Source: Psychrobacter sp. WY6
GTDB lineage: Bacteria; Pseudomonadota; Gammaproteobacteria; Pseudomonadales; Moraxellaceae
NCBI RefSeq assembly: GCF_018448495.1
Contig: NZ_CP049902.1
Coordinates: 2,604,001 to 2,668,000 of the forward strand
Length of the DNA: 64,000 nucleotides
Direction: 5' to 3'
Below are positions 29,715-42,011 of this stretch, piece after piece. The position numbers and the translations under genes were made by a program. Within the stretch, counting starts at the first letter, position 1; the number at the start of each line of letters is the position of its first letter. The notes under the pieces are model-generated. The model did no database searches. It saw only the letters and a program-made list of their open reading frames with translations, and had not been told where the DNA came from.

Positions 29715-30935
29715 ATGAATAACTTCCAATATTACAATCCAGTACGTATCGTCTTTGGTGAAGGTCAAATCAAACAACTGTCAGAATTGGTACCGACTGA
29801 TGCCCGTGTGCTTATCACTTATGGTGGCGGTTCGGCACAGCGCACAGGTACGCTAGACGAAGTAAAAGAAGCCTTGGCTGCGAGCGGTACACGTACCGTA
29901 TTCGAATTTGGTGGTATTGAAGCCAATCCAGAATTCACGACTCTTTTAAAAGCAGCAGATATGGTCAATGAACACAATATTGACTTTTTGCTAGCGGTCG
30001 GTGGCGGCTCAGTCATTGATGGTAGCAAATTTGTGGCATTGGTATCGTCACTCACTGAAGAAGACGGCTCGACAGTCTCACGCGAACAAGCATGGAACGC
30101 ATTAACCAGCTATTGCAGAGACATTGATTCTGCCATCGATTTGGGTGCTGTTTTGACGATTCCAGCCACTGGCTCTGAGATGAACTCAGGCGGCGTCATC
30201 AATTATAGTGAACGTCAAGCTAAGCTACCATTTGGCAACGCACTTGCCTTCCCTAAGTTCTCAATATTAGATCCAGTCAAAACATTGACATTACCTGAGC
30301 GTCAAGTGATGAATGGTGTGGCTGATGCCTTTGTCCATGTCATGGAACAGTACCTAACGTATCCAGTCAATGCAAAAGTGCAAGATGCCTTTGCTGAGAG
30401 CTTGCTGAAAATCCTCATTGATGAAGGTCGTATCGTTAAACAAGATCCAGAAAACTTAGAAACTCGTAAGAATATTATGTGGACAGCGACCATGGCACTC
30501 AATGGTCTAATCGGTGCAGGCGTACCGCAAGACTGGACGACACATATGATCGGTCATGAGCTAACCTCGTTACACAGCATCGATCATGCTCGCACCCTAA
30601 CCATTTTATTACCCTCAGTAATGCGCGAGTTGAAAGACAGCAAAAAAGAGAAATTACTTCAATATGCGCATAATGTCTGGAATATTACGCTTGATGATAC
30701 CCATCAAGACGAAGACGCTGTCATTGAAGCCGCTATTGTCCGTACCGAAAACTTCTTCCGCGACCTTGGCTTGCCCGTCAGTTTAGAAGATGCAGAACTT
30801 GATGCGTCAGCTATTGACCCAATTATCAAGCAGATTGAAGCGCACAACATGGTTCAGTTAGGTGAGCACAGCAACAATGATTTAGAAGTGTCACGTCGTA
30901 TTCTACAACGTGCTATTAGTAGCAAAGCTGCTTAA
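29715..30935 (+). CDS. yqhD: YqhD-like iron/zinc NADPH-dependent alcohol dehydrogenase
   Basis: Reduces reactive aldehydes to alcohols. The 406-residue group III alcohol dehydrogenase has the cofactor segment LLAVGGGSVIDGSKF, the TIPATGSEMNSGGVI motif and metal ligands in NGVADAFVHVMEQYLT and THMIGHELTSLHSIDHA. Intact frame with TTAGGA upstream. It lies under NemR-type operator copy 2, and the next genes on the same strand (oxidoreductase, DJ-1, GST) may be co-transcribed. Confidence 0.92.
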   Translation: MNNFQYYNPVRIVFGEGQIKQLSELVPTDARVLITYGGGSAQRTGTLDEVKEALAASGTRTVFEFGGIEANPEFTTLLKAADMVNEHNIDFLLAVGGGSVIDGSKFVALVSSLTEEDGSTVSREQAWNALTSYCRDIDSAIDLGAVLTIPATGSEMNSGGVINYSERQAKLPFGNALAFPKFSILDPVKTLTLPERQVMNGVADAFVHVMEQYLTYPVNAKVQDAFAESLLKILIDEGRIVKQDPENLETRKNIMWTATMALNGLIGAGVPQDWTTHMIGHELTSLHSIDHARTLTILLPSVMRELKDSKKEKLLQYAHNVWNITLDDTHQDEDAVIEAAIVRTENFFRDLGLPVSLEDAELDASAIDPIIKQIEAHNMVQLGEHSNNDLEVSRRILQRAISSKAA

Positions 30936-31075
30936 TAAAAACACCACCGTAATAAGAAACACATATTGTTATGCTATTTATAGTAGTTGCTCAGCACTGA
31001 GTAACTACTCCATTCACCAGTAAATATTAAAATCAATAGAATCTTAAAATCAATAAATAGAAAAGGAATCTGATA

Positions 31076-32128
31076 ATGAGCTTTGATAAACAACAAAATC
31101 AAAAAACAAACCGTCAAATTAAATTGGCAAGCCGTCCAACAGGTGAGCCAAAAGCTGAAAACTTTGACATGGTAACCAGCGATATCCCATCGCCAAATAA
31201 CAATGAAATGCTGCTGCGTACCGTTTACTTATCATTAGACCCATACATGCGTGGACGTATGAGCGATGCGAAAAGCTATGCTGATCCGCTAGAAGTGGGT
31301 GATGTCATGATGGGTGGGTGGAACGGTTGCCCAAGTCGTTGAATCCAATATCGACAAATTTGCTGTGGGTGACTTGGTGGTCTCAAACTCAGGCTGGCAA
31401 GACTATAGCGTCAGTGATGGCGAAGGCGTCTTAAAGCTTGACAAAAACATGTCAAATCCCTCTTATGGTTTAGGCGTACTAGGTATGCCAGGCTTTACCG
31501 GTTACATGGGTTTGACCGACATCGGTAAGCCGCAAAAAGGGGAAACTTTGGTCGTCGCTGCTGCAACGGGTCCCGTTGGTGCAACGGTAGGTCAAGTTGG
31601 CAACCAGTATGGCTTACGTACCGTTGGTGTGGCTGGTGGCAAAGAAAAATGTGACTTTGCTGTCAATGAGCTAGGCTTTGATGTCTGTATTGACCATAAA
31701 GCTGATGACTTTGCCGAGCAATTAGAAGCGGCGTGTCCAGATGGCATCGATATCTATTACGAAAACGTCGGTGGCAAAGTATTTGATGCCGTTATGCCAT
31801 TATTAAATGCTCATGCACGTATCCCAGTCTGTGGTCTAGTCTCGCAATACAACGCCACCGAGCTGCCTGATGGCAAAGATCGTCTAGGCGTATTAATGGG
31901 CAACATTCTAAGCCGTCGTCTCACCATTAAAGGGTTTATTATTTTTGAAGAATATGGTGATCACTTCCCAGAATTCTTAAAAACCATGAGCAAATGGGTC
32001 GAGTCAGGCGATGTTAAAACCAAAGAATATATCGCTGAAGGCTTAGACGATGCACCAAATGCCTTTGTTCGCATGCTAAATGGCGATAACTTGGTAAAAC
32101 AGTGGTTAAAGTTTCTGAGGTTGAATAA
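31076..32128 (+). CDS. NADP-dependent oxidoreductase (curA/leukotriene B4 dehydrogenase type), two frameshifts
   Basis: Medium-chain reductase that saturates alpha,beta-unsaturated carbonyls. Motifs: SLDPYMRGRMSDAKSY, GMPGFTGYMGLTDIGKPQKGETLVV, AATGPVGATVGQVG (NADP site) and DIYYENVGGKVFDAV. The first break (near 31313) looks like a tandem GGGT duplication in MMGGTVAQVVES. The second (near 32094) is a one-base loss; repaired, the protein ends GKTVVKVSEVE at 32128 with about 349 residues. Its activity on unsaturated aldehydes and ketones fits the electrophile cluster. Confidence 0.9.
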
Positions 32129-32337
32129 CCGAACCAATGGTTATCAGTTGGTTGAATCGCAAATAACGACTTAACAACATAACTTGCTAAGACAACCACT
32201 GAAAATGACCTCTCAACCATGAATACTGTTCTATGAATACCGCTAGCAGTCATTGCAAATACTCATATTGATTAATTAAGCATGACTGCTAACAATCCAT
32301 GATTTAAAGACAACATTAATAATAAATAAGGACGATT

Positions 32338-33057
32338 ATGAATATTTTAATGGTACTAACCTCACATGAAGTTGGGCGATACTGGCAAAAAAACGGGCTT
32401 TTGGCTAGAAGAATTTGCCGCGCCTTATTACGCTTTTATCGATGCGGGCGTCAATGTGACACTTGCTTCTCCTGCTGGCGGGCAGCACCGCTTGATCCGA
32501 GCAGCGATACTGAAGACACGCAAACGAAAGATACCAAGCGCTTTAAAGAAGACAGCGATGCTCAAAAGCATCTTGCCAATACTGAAAAACTCGCTGATAT
32601 GAACGCTGAAGATTTTGATTCAGTTTTATCCAGGCGGTCATGGTCCACTATGGGACTTGGCAGTTGATAAAAATTCGATCAATTTGATGAGACGTTTGTC
32701 AAACAAGACAAACCTGTCGCCTTTGTTTGTCATTCTCCAGCCGCTCTTAAAAATGTCAAAATTGACGGTGAGTATTTAGTCAAAGGCAAAACAGTGACTG
32801 GCTTTACCAATTCAGAAGAAGACGCCGTTGGTCTAACAGATGTCGTGCCATTCTTAGTAGAAGATGCACTAAAAGCCAATGGTGGTAACTATGAAAAAGC
32901 CGCTGATTGGGAGTCATTTGTGGTCGAAGATGGCTTGCTGATTACGGGACAAAACCCAGCGTCATCAGAGGAAGCTGCCAAGCGCTTAATCACTAAGCTG
33001 AAGGTTAATATTTTTAACGTTAATATAATAGACCATGCAAAAAGGCCACTATCATGA
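32338..33057 (+). CDS. DJ-1/PfpI-family (Hsp31-like) protein, four or more frameshifts
   Basis: Restored reading gives MNILMVLTSHE...GDTGKKTGFWLEEFAAPYYAFIDAG, FYPGGHGPLWDL and the nucleophile elbow VCHSPAALKN, then VVEDGLLITGQNPASSEEAA. This is the type 1 glutamine-amidotransferase-like class that includes glyoxalase III/Hsp31 enzymes acting on methylglyoxal. AAGGA precedes the ATG. Breaks lie near 32375, 32490, 32625 and 32675. The open frame runs to 33057, overlapping the GST start, but one more missing A near 33004 would give a natural end KLKG at about 33006. It is the most damaged gene of the cluster; sequence error and true decay are both possible. Confidence 0.8.
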
Positions 33058-33680
33058 TTCGCTTACATCTCAACCAGTCTCGCTCATTACGTATTTTATG
33101 GCTTTTAGAAGAGCTGGGCGTGCCTTATGAGATCATTAGTCATCAACGCGATCCTAATACTCATTTGGCACCAGACAGTTTAAAGGCGGTACATCCACTC
33201 GGTAAATCTCCGGTTATCGAGATGGATGGTCAACTTTATGCCGAGTCGGGTGCAATCACTGAGTTATTGATTGAGCGATTTGCGCCAGAGCGCTTACGTC
33301 CTACGACTGATAGCGTAGACTATGGACATTATCTGCAATGGATTAACTTTGCTGAAAGCTCGCTCATGTTGCCGTTATTACTGGAGCTATTTACCAAAAA
33401 AGCCGGTATCGTCGATAACGAGTTTTTAGATGGTTATATCAGTCAAGAAAAACACAGACTGTTGAGCTATCTAAACGAGGAAGTTGCAGATAAGCCATTT
33501 ATCGTTGGTCATAAGCTAAGCGGCGCTGACTTTATGCTGTCTTTTGACTTAATCATGCTGGCTAAGCGTGAAGCATTAGATGATTATCCTCATATCAAGC
33601 AGTATGCTTTACAACTTGCCAGTCTTGATAGCTATCAGCGCAGCATGCGTTTAGAGGCGAATTATGATCACTCTATTTAG
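33054..33680 (+). CDS. Glutathione S-transferase
   Basis: A 208-residue cytosolic GST: thioredoxin-fold N-domain with the catalytic-region serine in LNQSRSLRILWLLEEL, the cis-Pro segment GKSPVIEMDG and the glutathione-binding YAESGAITELL. The helical C-domain contains the GADFMLSFDLIML cap motif. It conjugates glutathione to electrophiles and closes the NemR-linked cluster. Intact frame; followed by a strong terminator. Confidence 0.93.
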   Translation: MIRLHLNQSRSLRILWLLEELGVPYEIISHQRDPNTHLAPDSLKAVHPLGKSPVIEMDGQLYAESGAITELLIERFAPERLRPTTDSVDYGHYLQWINFAESSLMLPLLLELFTKKAGIVDNEFLDGYISQEKHRLLSYLNEEVADKPFIVGHKLSGADFMLSFDLIMLAKREALDDYPHIKQYALQLASLDSYQRSMRLEANYDHSI

Positions 33681-33717
33681 TACCATGGTCTAACTGTTTA
33701 TCGACTATTTAATGTAT

Positions 33718-33747
33718 AAAAAACAGCTCTTTATAGAGCTGTTTTTT
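33718..33747 (+). terminator. Terminator after GST
   Basis: Perfect 13-bp stem AAAAAACAGCTCT/AGAGCTGTTTTTT with a TTAT loop. Confidence 0.92.
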
Positions 33748-33783
33748 ATGGGCAAAAATGACCTGAGTCGTAGCTATGTGACA

Positions 33784-33891
33784 TATAGTCAAGGAATTTT
33801 AGAATCGCTACAAGGCGACCGACCGCAGAGAGTACACTGAGTACATCTATGGCGGGTAAAACCGTAGCAGTTTAAAAGTGCTCTGACTATA
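33784..33891. repeat. MITE-like intergenic element
   Basis: A 108-bp segment bounded by inverted TATAGTCA/TGACTATA ends. The terminal 28 bases match at about 20 positions once reversed (outer TATAGTCA and inner GCTAC are perfect). It has no open frame and is higher in GC than the surrounding spacer. The structure suits a non-autonomous miniature transposon or a dispersed REP-like repeat; copy number cannot be seen here. The rest of 33748-34181 shows no gene. Confidence 0.6.
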
Positions 33892-34181
33892 GCACTGTGT
33901 TTCTTATCGTCTATCATTGACAGACAGATGCATTTATCTTTTTAACTTGATTTTCAATGTGTGAGTTATGCGTGATAAATGCTCAACAAAAATTATGATA
34001 AAATATTCAAACAGGGTTTAGAATACTTTTTTGGTTTTATCAGTCTACTAAATGACTTTCTGTTAATGGCTTTTTATTAAATGACTTTAAATGTCTTGAG
34101 TTTCATGACTATCCGACGAGCGCGATGCTTGTTTAACAACGGCTATACACCATTTTATCCCTCTACGCAGATTATCCATCC

Positions 34182-35796
34182 ATGAGTACTGAATACCAGT
34201 TTAAGCCCCATGAACGACCATTCATGCTTGGCTCGCCTGCCACCCCTGATCACCCTGTGCGCCGTAAAATATTTTATTTACTGATTGGTATTTTTTGGCT
34301 TAACTGCCAGCTTTCAGAACGGTCTATTGGTCGCGAATCTCACTCAAATCCAAGGTGAAATGGGCTTAACACCAGTAGAAGGTGGCTGGATATCAGTCGC
34401 ATACAATATGACCAATGCTTGTGTCACGGTGCTGCTGTACAAAATTCGCCAGCAATTTGGCATGTCGTTATTTAGCAAAATCACTTTGTTCTTTTTATTG
34501 GCAGCCACCAGTATGCAGTGGTTGGTCAGTAGCAATCTACTCAGTACGACGATTGGGATTAGCATTGAGCCTTATTATTTAGAACTGCTCGCCCGTGGCT
34601 TTAGTGGTGTGGTGGCTAGTGCGATGACGGTATTGTCTATTTTTTATTGTCTACAAGGCATGCCAACTGCTCGGCGTATCAGCGGACTGATATTGGGGTT
34701 CGGCTTGGTGCAGTTTGGCATTCCACTGTCACGGATTATCTCGCCTTATTTAGCCGTTGATGGTCAGCTTGAAGGTTTATTTTTATTTCAAGTGGGACTA
34801 TCGCTGATTTGCTTTGGGCTTATTAACATTCTTGAGCTACCACCGGGCAACACCGAAAAGGTCTTTGAAAAACTTGATTTGGTGAGTTTTGGCTTTTTTG
34901 CCAGTGGTCTTGCCGCCCTATCCGTATTTTTAGTACAAGGTAGAATTCAATGGTGGACAATGCCTTGGCTTAGCTATCCATTGATCATTGCCGTCGTGAC
35001 TATCTCGATTGCTTTATGGATTGAGACGCACCGCAAAAACCCAATGCTACAAGTGCGCTGGATGCGTAGCCGCACCATTATTGCCTTTATGATTACTGGT
35101 GCCGTCATGCGTATTTTGCTGTCTGAGCAAAGTGTGGGCGCCGCAGGATTATTAGCAAACCTTGGTTATGGTAATGACCAGCTGATTGTTTTTTATGCCA
35201 TCATCTTGGTGGCTAGCATACTGGCATTAGTGATTAGCATTTTTACCACCAAAGCGACGGATCTGCGCCGACCCGTGATTTTTGCAGTTGCCTTGATTGC
35301 GATTGGTGCATGGATAGATACGGGTGTGTCGCTAAACTCTGCCCCTTATATGTTCTATTTCAGTCAGTTTATAATCGCTTTTGCTGCCGTTTACTTTATG
35401 GGGCCAATGGTATTTGAAGGTATGTTTCGCGCCATTGCTAACGGACCTGCCTATATTATTAGCTTTTCGGTTATTTTTGGTATTTCACAAACGGTCGGTG
35501 GTTTGGCAGGCGCGGCAGGTATTCAAGCATTTACCACCATTCGTACTCAGATACATTATGCCGATATGGTCAGTTCAATGAATACCACTGATCCTGCTAC
35601 GATGACCCAAATGCTACAGGGTGTGCAACGTCAAGCAACGGTCGCCGCTTATGACGATTTATTCTTTTTGATGGCCGTGGGCGCCACTATCACTGCGCTA
35701 TATTTATTGATGATTTATTTTTATTACCTTTATCATAAACGCAATCCACTTGGTAAAGAACTTGCCGCATTGGCAGAAATGATGGGCAAAAAATAA
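34182..35796 (+). CDS. DHA2-family MFS efflux transporter (EmrB-like), one frameshift
   Basis: Proton-driven exporter with about 14 helices. ATG 34182 gives MSTEYQFKPHERPFMLGSP... up to LLIGIF. One T lost from a six-T run near 34296 separates this from the remaining 503 residues (FGLTASFQNGLLVANLTQIQGEMGLTPVEGGW...). Motif VEGGWISVAYNMTNA is typical of DHA2 TM2. The following gene is an EmrA-type adaptor, 107 bp downstream, so the pair should form an inner-membrane/periplasmic part of a tripartite pump. Substrate unknown. Confidence 0.87.
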
Positions 35797-35903
35797 CAGG
35801 TGACAATAATATCGATTTTTTGCTGTTACCTTTTCTTCTTATGCTAATTACTATATTTTAAAAAGTTATCCACTATGTTTACTAATCTCATTAGGAGCGC
35901 ATC

Positions 35904-37199
35904 ATGAGCGAAGACAAATTAAATGATCTTGATGACCATAATCAAGACACCGCTCAAGATGCCACCCAAAATACTGCTAAAAACAATCAGACATCATCCA
36001 AGGCAGCAGCAATAGAGATGCCTCTAAACCAATCAAAAAATGATGATACTGTGATTATACCGAAAACAGAGGACTCGGTAATAACGTCCGTTGCTGATAC
36101 TGATGAAACGCCAATGCCGCCAAAAGAGCCTATTCCTGACGCTACGGGTTGGTCGCCTAAAAAGAAATCTTACTTTAACCTAGGCTTATTGATTGCACTA
36201 ATCATTATTGGCGTCCTTTTGATTCTTTATGCGTGGAAGCTACCGCCCTTTACGCCTACGGTTCAGCAGACTAATAATGCCTTTGTAAAAGGTCAAACAA
36301 CGATTATCAGCCCGCAAGTTTCTGGCTATGTCACAGAAGTGGCAGTGCAAGATTTTGAAAATGTACAAGCAGGTGATTTATTGGTCAAGATAGACGACCG
36401 TGCCTTTTTGCAGCAGCTCGAACAAGCACAAGCCAATATCGAAGTCGCTATGACCGACCGCTCAAGCAATGCGCAAGATACGGGTACCAGTCAGGCACAA
36501 ATCGAAGCACGTAAAGCGGACTTATATAGTGCCAAAGTCAGCGTTGATAGTGCACGCGAAGATGTAAAGCGCTACCAAGGACTTGATGCGATTGGCGCAG
36601 TATCCAAAGCAGAAGTTGCTCATGCCCAAGCTCAGCTCGCTCAAGCACAAGCTGGCGTGCAGCAAGCAGAAGCCAATTTACAAGTCGCCCTTGAGGCTAG
36701 CAAAAAAACCAGTGGTAGCCGCTCATCACTCGATGCCAATATTAAAAATGCAGAAGCAGTTGCTAAGCAAGCACAGATTAATTTAGACAATACGATTATT
36801 ACTGCCCCTGAATCAGGACAACTGAGTCAAGTCAGCGTCAAAGCGGGACAATATGTCAGCGCGGGTACACAGCTCATGTATGTGGTGCCAAAAGGCGTGT
36901 GGATTATCGCCAACTTTAAAGAAACCCAAGTGGCAAATATGACTGTCGGTGAGCCTGCAACTATTCATGTGGATGCGCTAGGCGGCGTTAAGTTTCGAGG
37001 TCATGTCAGCAATATCTCACCAGCGACTGGCAGTGAATTTAGCGCAGGCGCATCAAACCCTGCGACTGGCAACTATATTAAAATCGCTCAGCGTATTCCG
37101 GTACGAATAGATTTGGAGCAAGGACAACCTGAGCTTGCTCAGTTGCGCCCCGGTATGTCGGTGTCGGTCGATGTCGACACCCAAAAAAATAAAAAATAA
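35904..37199 (+). CDS. EmrA/HlyD-type membrane-fusion protein
   Basis: Periplasmic adaptor, 431 residues. A long acidic cytoplasmic N-terminus (1-95, rich in D, N, Q and T) precedes one TM helix (YFNLGLLIALIIIGVLLILYAW). Then come the biotinyl-lipoyl half-motif NAFVKGQTTIISPQVSGYVTEVAV, an alpha-helical hairpin rich in Ala/Gln/Glu (residues 165-285), the second lipoyl half ITAPESGQLSQVSVKAGQYV and a beta-barrel. It partners with the MFS gene upstream. The roughly 95-residue leader is longer than in E. coli EmrA. Confidence 0.9.
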   Translation: MSEDKLNDLDDHNQDTAQDATQNTAKNNQTSSKAAAIEMPLNQSKNDDTVIIPKTEDSVITSVADTDETPMPPKEPIPDATGWSPKKKSYFNLGLLIALIIIGVLLILYAWKLPPFTPTVQQTNNAFVKGQTTIISPQVSGYVTEVAVQDFENVQAGDLLVKIDDRAFLQQLEQAQANIEVAMTDRSSNAQDTGTSQAQIEARKADLYSAKVSVDSAREDVKRYQGLDAIGAVSKAEVAHAQAQLAQAQAGVQQAEANLQVALEASKKTSGSRSSLDANIKNAEAVAKQAQINLDNTIITAPESGQLSQVSVKAGQYVSAGTQLMYVVPKGVWIIANFKETQVANMTVGEPATIHVDALGGVKFRGHVSNISPATGSEFSAGASNPATGNYIKIAQRIPVRIDLEQGQPELAQLRPGMSVSVDVDTQKNKK

Positions 37200-37338
37200 A
37201 GGGATATCTGCAACTCGGCCTTTCTCTTATTTAAATGGTAAGACTAGAGCAAGAAAATCTTGATACTATCAATCAATTGTTATGCTGCTTACACCTACAG
37301 TCAATTTATGATGAATTTACTATATGAAAGGAACGATA

Positions 37339-37773
37339 ATGCGGCATAAAATAATAGGGTTAAGCACTTTACTAATTTTATCAGGATGCATAAAAAATTA
37401 TAAGAACACGGAAGTTCAATTAGTCGAATTTAAACGGACATCATCATATTATGAAATAACTTTTTTATCAGACGCTAATTTTTCAATACGTGAATCAACT
37501 AGAAATACAGGGAGTTATATACATTGTATCAACGATAAACGAATCTATAGTGATAAATACATTCCTGACTACTCTTCGAATAATTATTTGAGCGGCAATA
37601 TTCCTAAAAACACCAAACCTACTGCTGACACACTTTCAGATCAATACATCTATAGCATTAAACTTGATTCTTCAGCATACTTAGAGAACGACAAAACTTT
37701 ATATTGCCGTATATTTACAGGAAACTTCCCAGGAAAGCTAAAAAAGTCGCAAGTACTCGAGCTTATACCATAA
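37339..37773 (+). CDS. Small putative lipoprotein, unknown function
   Basis: Lipobox LILSGC (Cys about 17 from the ATG at 37339, which has AAGGA six bases upstream) followed by a roughly 125-residue polar domain rich in Tyr, Ser and Asn with Cys pairs. No family recognised. The gene is markedly AT-rich compared with flanking genes, suggesting horizontal acquisition. The in-frame ATG at 37324 is less likely. Confidence 0.65.
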   Translation: MRHKIIGLSTLLILSGCIKNYKNTEVQLVEFKRTSSYYEITFLSDANFSIRESTRNTGSYIHCINDKRIYSDKYIPDYSSNNYLSGNIPKNTKPTADTLSDQYIYSIKLDSSAYLENDKTLYCRIFTGNFPGKLKKSQVLELIP

Positions 37774-37790
37774 AGCTTTTAATAAAATTA

Positions 37791-37823
37791 GGCGCTGTTG
37801 CTGTTTAGAGCAGCAACAGCACC
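37791..37823 (-). terminator. Hairpin terminator downstream of pdxH
   Basis: Stem GGCGCTGTTGCTG paired with CAGCAACAGCACC across a 7-nt loop (one mismatch), followed on the minus strand by TAATTTTATT. Confidence 0.7.
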
Positions 37824-37872
37824 TAGAGAAACTACTCTCTACTCATATCTAAATAATAAGTAGCAAATATGT

Positions 37873-38522
37873 TTAAGGCAAAAGGCGCTTGGTAGTCCAG
37901 CTTTCACCATTGTCTTTAGTATAGACATACGGTCATGCATACGATTGGCACGACCTTGCCAAAACTCAATCTCATGAATGCTAATCTCGTAACCACCCCA
38001 AAACGCTGGTGTTGGCACTTGGCTACCTTCTGGATACTGGTTTTGCAGCTCATCAAACTTGGCTTGCATCACCTCACGATCAGCAACTTCACCACTTTGC
38101 GGTTGACTGACCCACGCACCCACTTGACTGTCGTGAGGACGCTTTTGAAAGTAAGCAGCTGACTTATTAGCATCGATTTTAGCAATACTGCCACTAATAC
38201 GTACTTGACGCTCCAGCTCGTGCCAAAAGAATAGCGCTTCGGCATTCGGGTTTTCGGCAATATCTTGACCTTTAGCACTTTCATAATTGGTGTAAAAAAC
38301 CACACCATTTTCAGTAATCTCACGCATAAGTACGATGCGTACGCTAGGTTTATTATCAGCACCGCACGTCGCCAGACTCATCGCATAAGGCTCTTGAACC
38401 TTTTGTGCTATTGCCTCATTCATCCATTCTTTTAGTAGCTCAAATGGAGAGTCTGGGACGGACTGTTGATCAAGCTCACCTTTTTCGTATGACAATCGCT
38501 GATCGGTAAAATCCATGCTCAT
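37873..38522 (-). CDS. pdxH: Pyridoxamine 5'-phosphate oxidase, C-terminal frameshift
   Basis: FMN enzyme making pyridoxal 5'-phosphate. Motifs: PYAMSLATCGADNKPSVRIVLMRE, GVVFYTNYESAKGQDIAENP, WHELERQVRISG, FQKRPHDSQVGAWVSQPQS and FWQGRANRMHDR. After HDRM one base is missing (near 37922). The natural tail is VYTKDNGESWTTKRLLP ending at 37873, where the terminal RL.P matches the family. Repaired length is about 217 residues. Confidence 0.93.
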
Positions 38523-38553
38523 ATTCCTTATTTATATAAACTATATTATGACT

Positions 38554-39924
38554 TTAACCCAATACTGCTTTGATATGGTCAGCCAAATCATTTGCCAATA
38601 CATCACATTCTATTTCATCATCCGACTCAACCATCACACGTATCATAGGTTCTGTACCTGATTGGCGAATGAGCAGACGACCGCGACCCTCTAAAGTAGC
38701 CTGTGCTTTTGCAAAAGCAGCAACCAGCTCTTCATGCTCAAACGGATCTTGCATTTTACTTAAGCGCACATTGACCAGTTTTTGTGGCAATTTTTCAAAG
38801 CCTTCGGTCAAATCACTTAGCGCTTTACCACGTGCTTCCATCACCGCAAGCACTTGCAAGCCGGCGATAATGGCATCACCCGTACGACTCTTATCTAAAC
38901 ATAGAATATGACCCGATGGTTCGCCGCCCAGTATCCAGCCATTCGCTTCAAGCTCATGCATCACATAACGATCGCCTACTTTTGCACGCGTAAATTTAAT
39001 ATCTGCCGCTTTGAGCGCCAGCTCTAAGCCCATGTTACTCATCAGCGTACCAACCACACCTTTCGCCTTAGTCTGACCTTGGGTAGCAAGTACGTATAAA
39101 ATGCCATCGCCGTCGACCAGATTACCAGCCTCATCAACCATCACAATACGATCACCATCACCGTCTAGTGCGATACCGACATCTGCCTCGTGCTCAATCA
39201 CTGCTTTCTGTAAGCCTTCAGGGTGAGTAGAGCCGCAGTCGGCATTGATATTGATGCCATCAGGCGTATTGTTAATAGCAATCACATTGGCACCCAACTC
39301 ACGCATGACTCTCGGTGCCACGCTATAGCCTGCACCATTGGCACAATCTACAACGACAGTCAGATGACTCAAGTCGTACTGATAGGGAAAACTGCCTTTA
39401 CAGAATTCGATATAGCGACCTTTGGCATCATTAATTCGATTGTTTTTCCCCAATTGTGCTGGATCAAGAATAGGCATGATCACGTTATTGTCCGCCTCAG
39501 AGGCACTCATAATCGCTTTTAGCTTGTCATTAATAGAGCTTTGCATCTCATCAGTCAGCTTTTTGCCATCACCTGAAAACAGCTTGATACCGTTATCATA
39601 GTAAGGGTTGTGCGACGCTGAAATAACCACCCCAGCATCTGCATTAAAACTACGGGTCAAATGCGCAATCGCTGGTGTGGGTAATGGTCCAAGCATATGC
39701 ACATCAACACCAGCGGCATTAAACCCCGCTTGCAATGCCCCTTCGATAACATAGCCTGACAGCCGCGTATCCTTACCAATGACCACGCTTGGCTTGCGAG
39801 CAGGATTGTCATTATTCTCTATCAGCACACATCCCGTCACATAGCCCAACTTTAAAATAAAGTCTGGTGTGATCGGCGACTCACCGAATTTTCCGCGAAT
39901 ACCATCGGTGCCAAAGTAGCTCAT
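38554..39924 (-). CDS. glmM: Phosphoglucosamine mutase
   Basis: Interconverts glucosamine-6-P and glucosamine-1-P for peptidoglycan and LPS precursors. Full length: [15 protein letters not shown], phosphoserine loop [15 protein letters not shown], metal loop [13 protein letters not shown], sugar loop GGEPSGHI and phosphate-binding [15 protein letters not shown] 39924 is chosen because GGGAG lies eight bases upstream and the protein then starts [11 protein letters not shown] as in orthologues; the longer frame adds five residues. Intact. Confidence 0.96.
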   Translation of the reverse strand: MSYFGTDGIRGKFGESPITPDFILKLGYVTGCVLIENNDNPARKPSVVIGKDTRLSGYVIEGALQAGFNAAGVDVHMLGPLPTPAIAHLTRSFNADAGVVISASHNPYYDNGIKLFSGDGKKLTDEMQSSINDKLKAIMSASEADNNVIMPILDPAQLGKNNRINDAKGRYIEFCKGSFPYQYDLSHLTVVVDCANGAGYSVAPRVMRELGANVIAINNTPDGININADCGSTHPEGLQKAVIEHEADVGIALDGDGDRIVMVDEAGNLVDGDGILYVLATQGQTKAKGVVGTLMSNMGLELALKAADIKFTRAKVGDRYVMHELEANGWILGGEPSGHILCLDKSRTGDAIIAGLQVLAVMEARGKALSDLTEGFEKLPQKLVNVRLSKMQDPFEHEELVAAFAKAQATLEGRGRLLIRQSGTEPMIRVMVESDDEIECDVLANDLADHIKAVLG

Positions 39925-40032
39925 TATGTATGCTCCCAAATCTAAGAGTGAAAACCAGACGAATACGCAAACAATAACGTATAAACAGTCTAAGTAGTTA
40001 TTATTATAATCCGCTTGTGTATTTTACAAAAA

Positions 40033-40068
40033 AAACAGCCAACAATAACAAGGCATTGTTGGCTGTTT
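40033..40068 (-). terminator. Terminator downstream of guaB
   Basis: Perfect 14-bp stem AAACAGCCAACAAT/ATTGTTGGCTGTTT with an 8-nt loop and a minus-strand run of eight Ts. Confidence 0.9.
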
Positions 40069-40137
40069 GTATCTTAAGGTCACTGCAGCCCTGCAAAACA
40101 GCTATCGTTGACATAATGCAGGATTATAAAACACCTT

Positions 40138-42011
<1,874 letters not shown>

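Noticed and set aside
35797..35850. AGGTGACA/TGTTACCT hairpin between the EmrB-like and EmrA-like genes as terminator
   Set aside because: Long loop and wobble pair; the two genes are expected to be co-transcribed.
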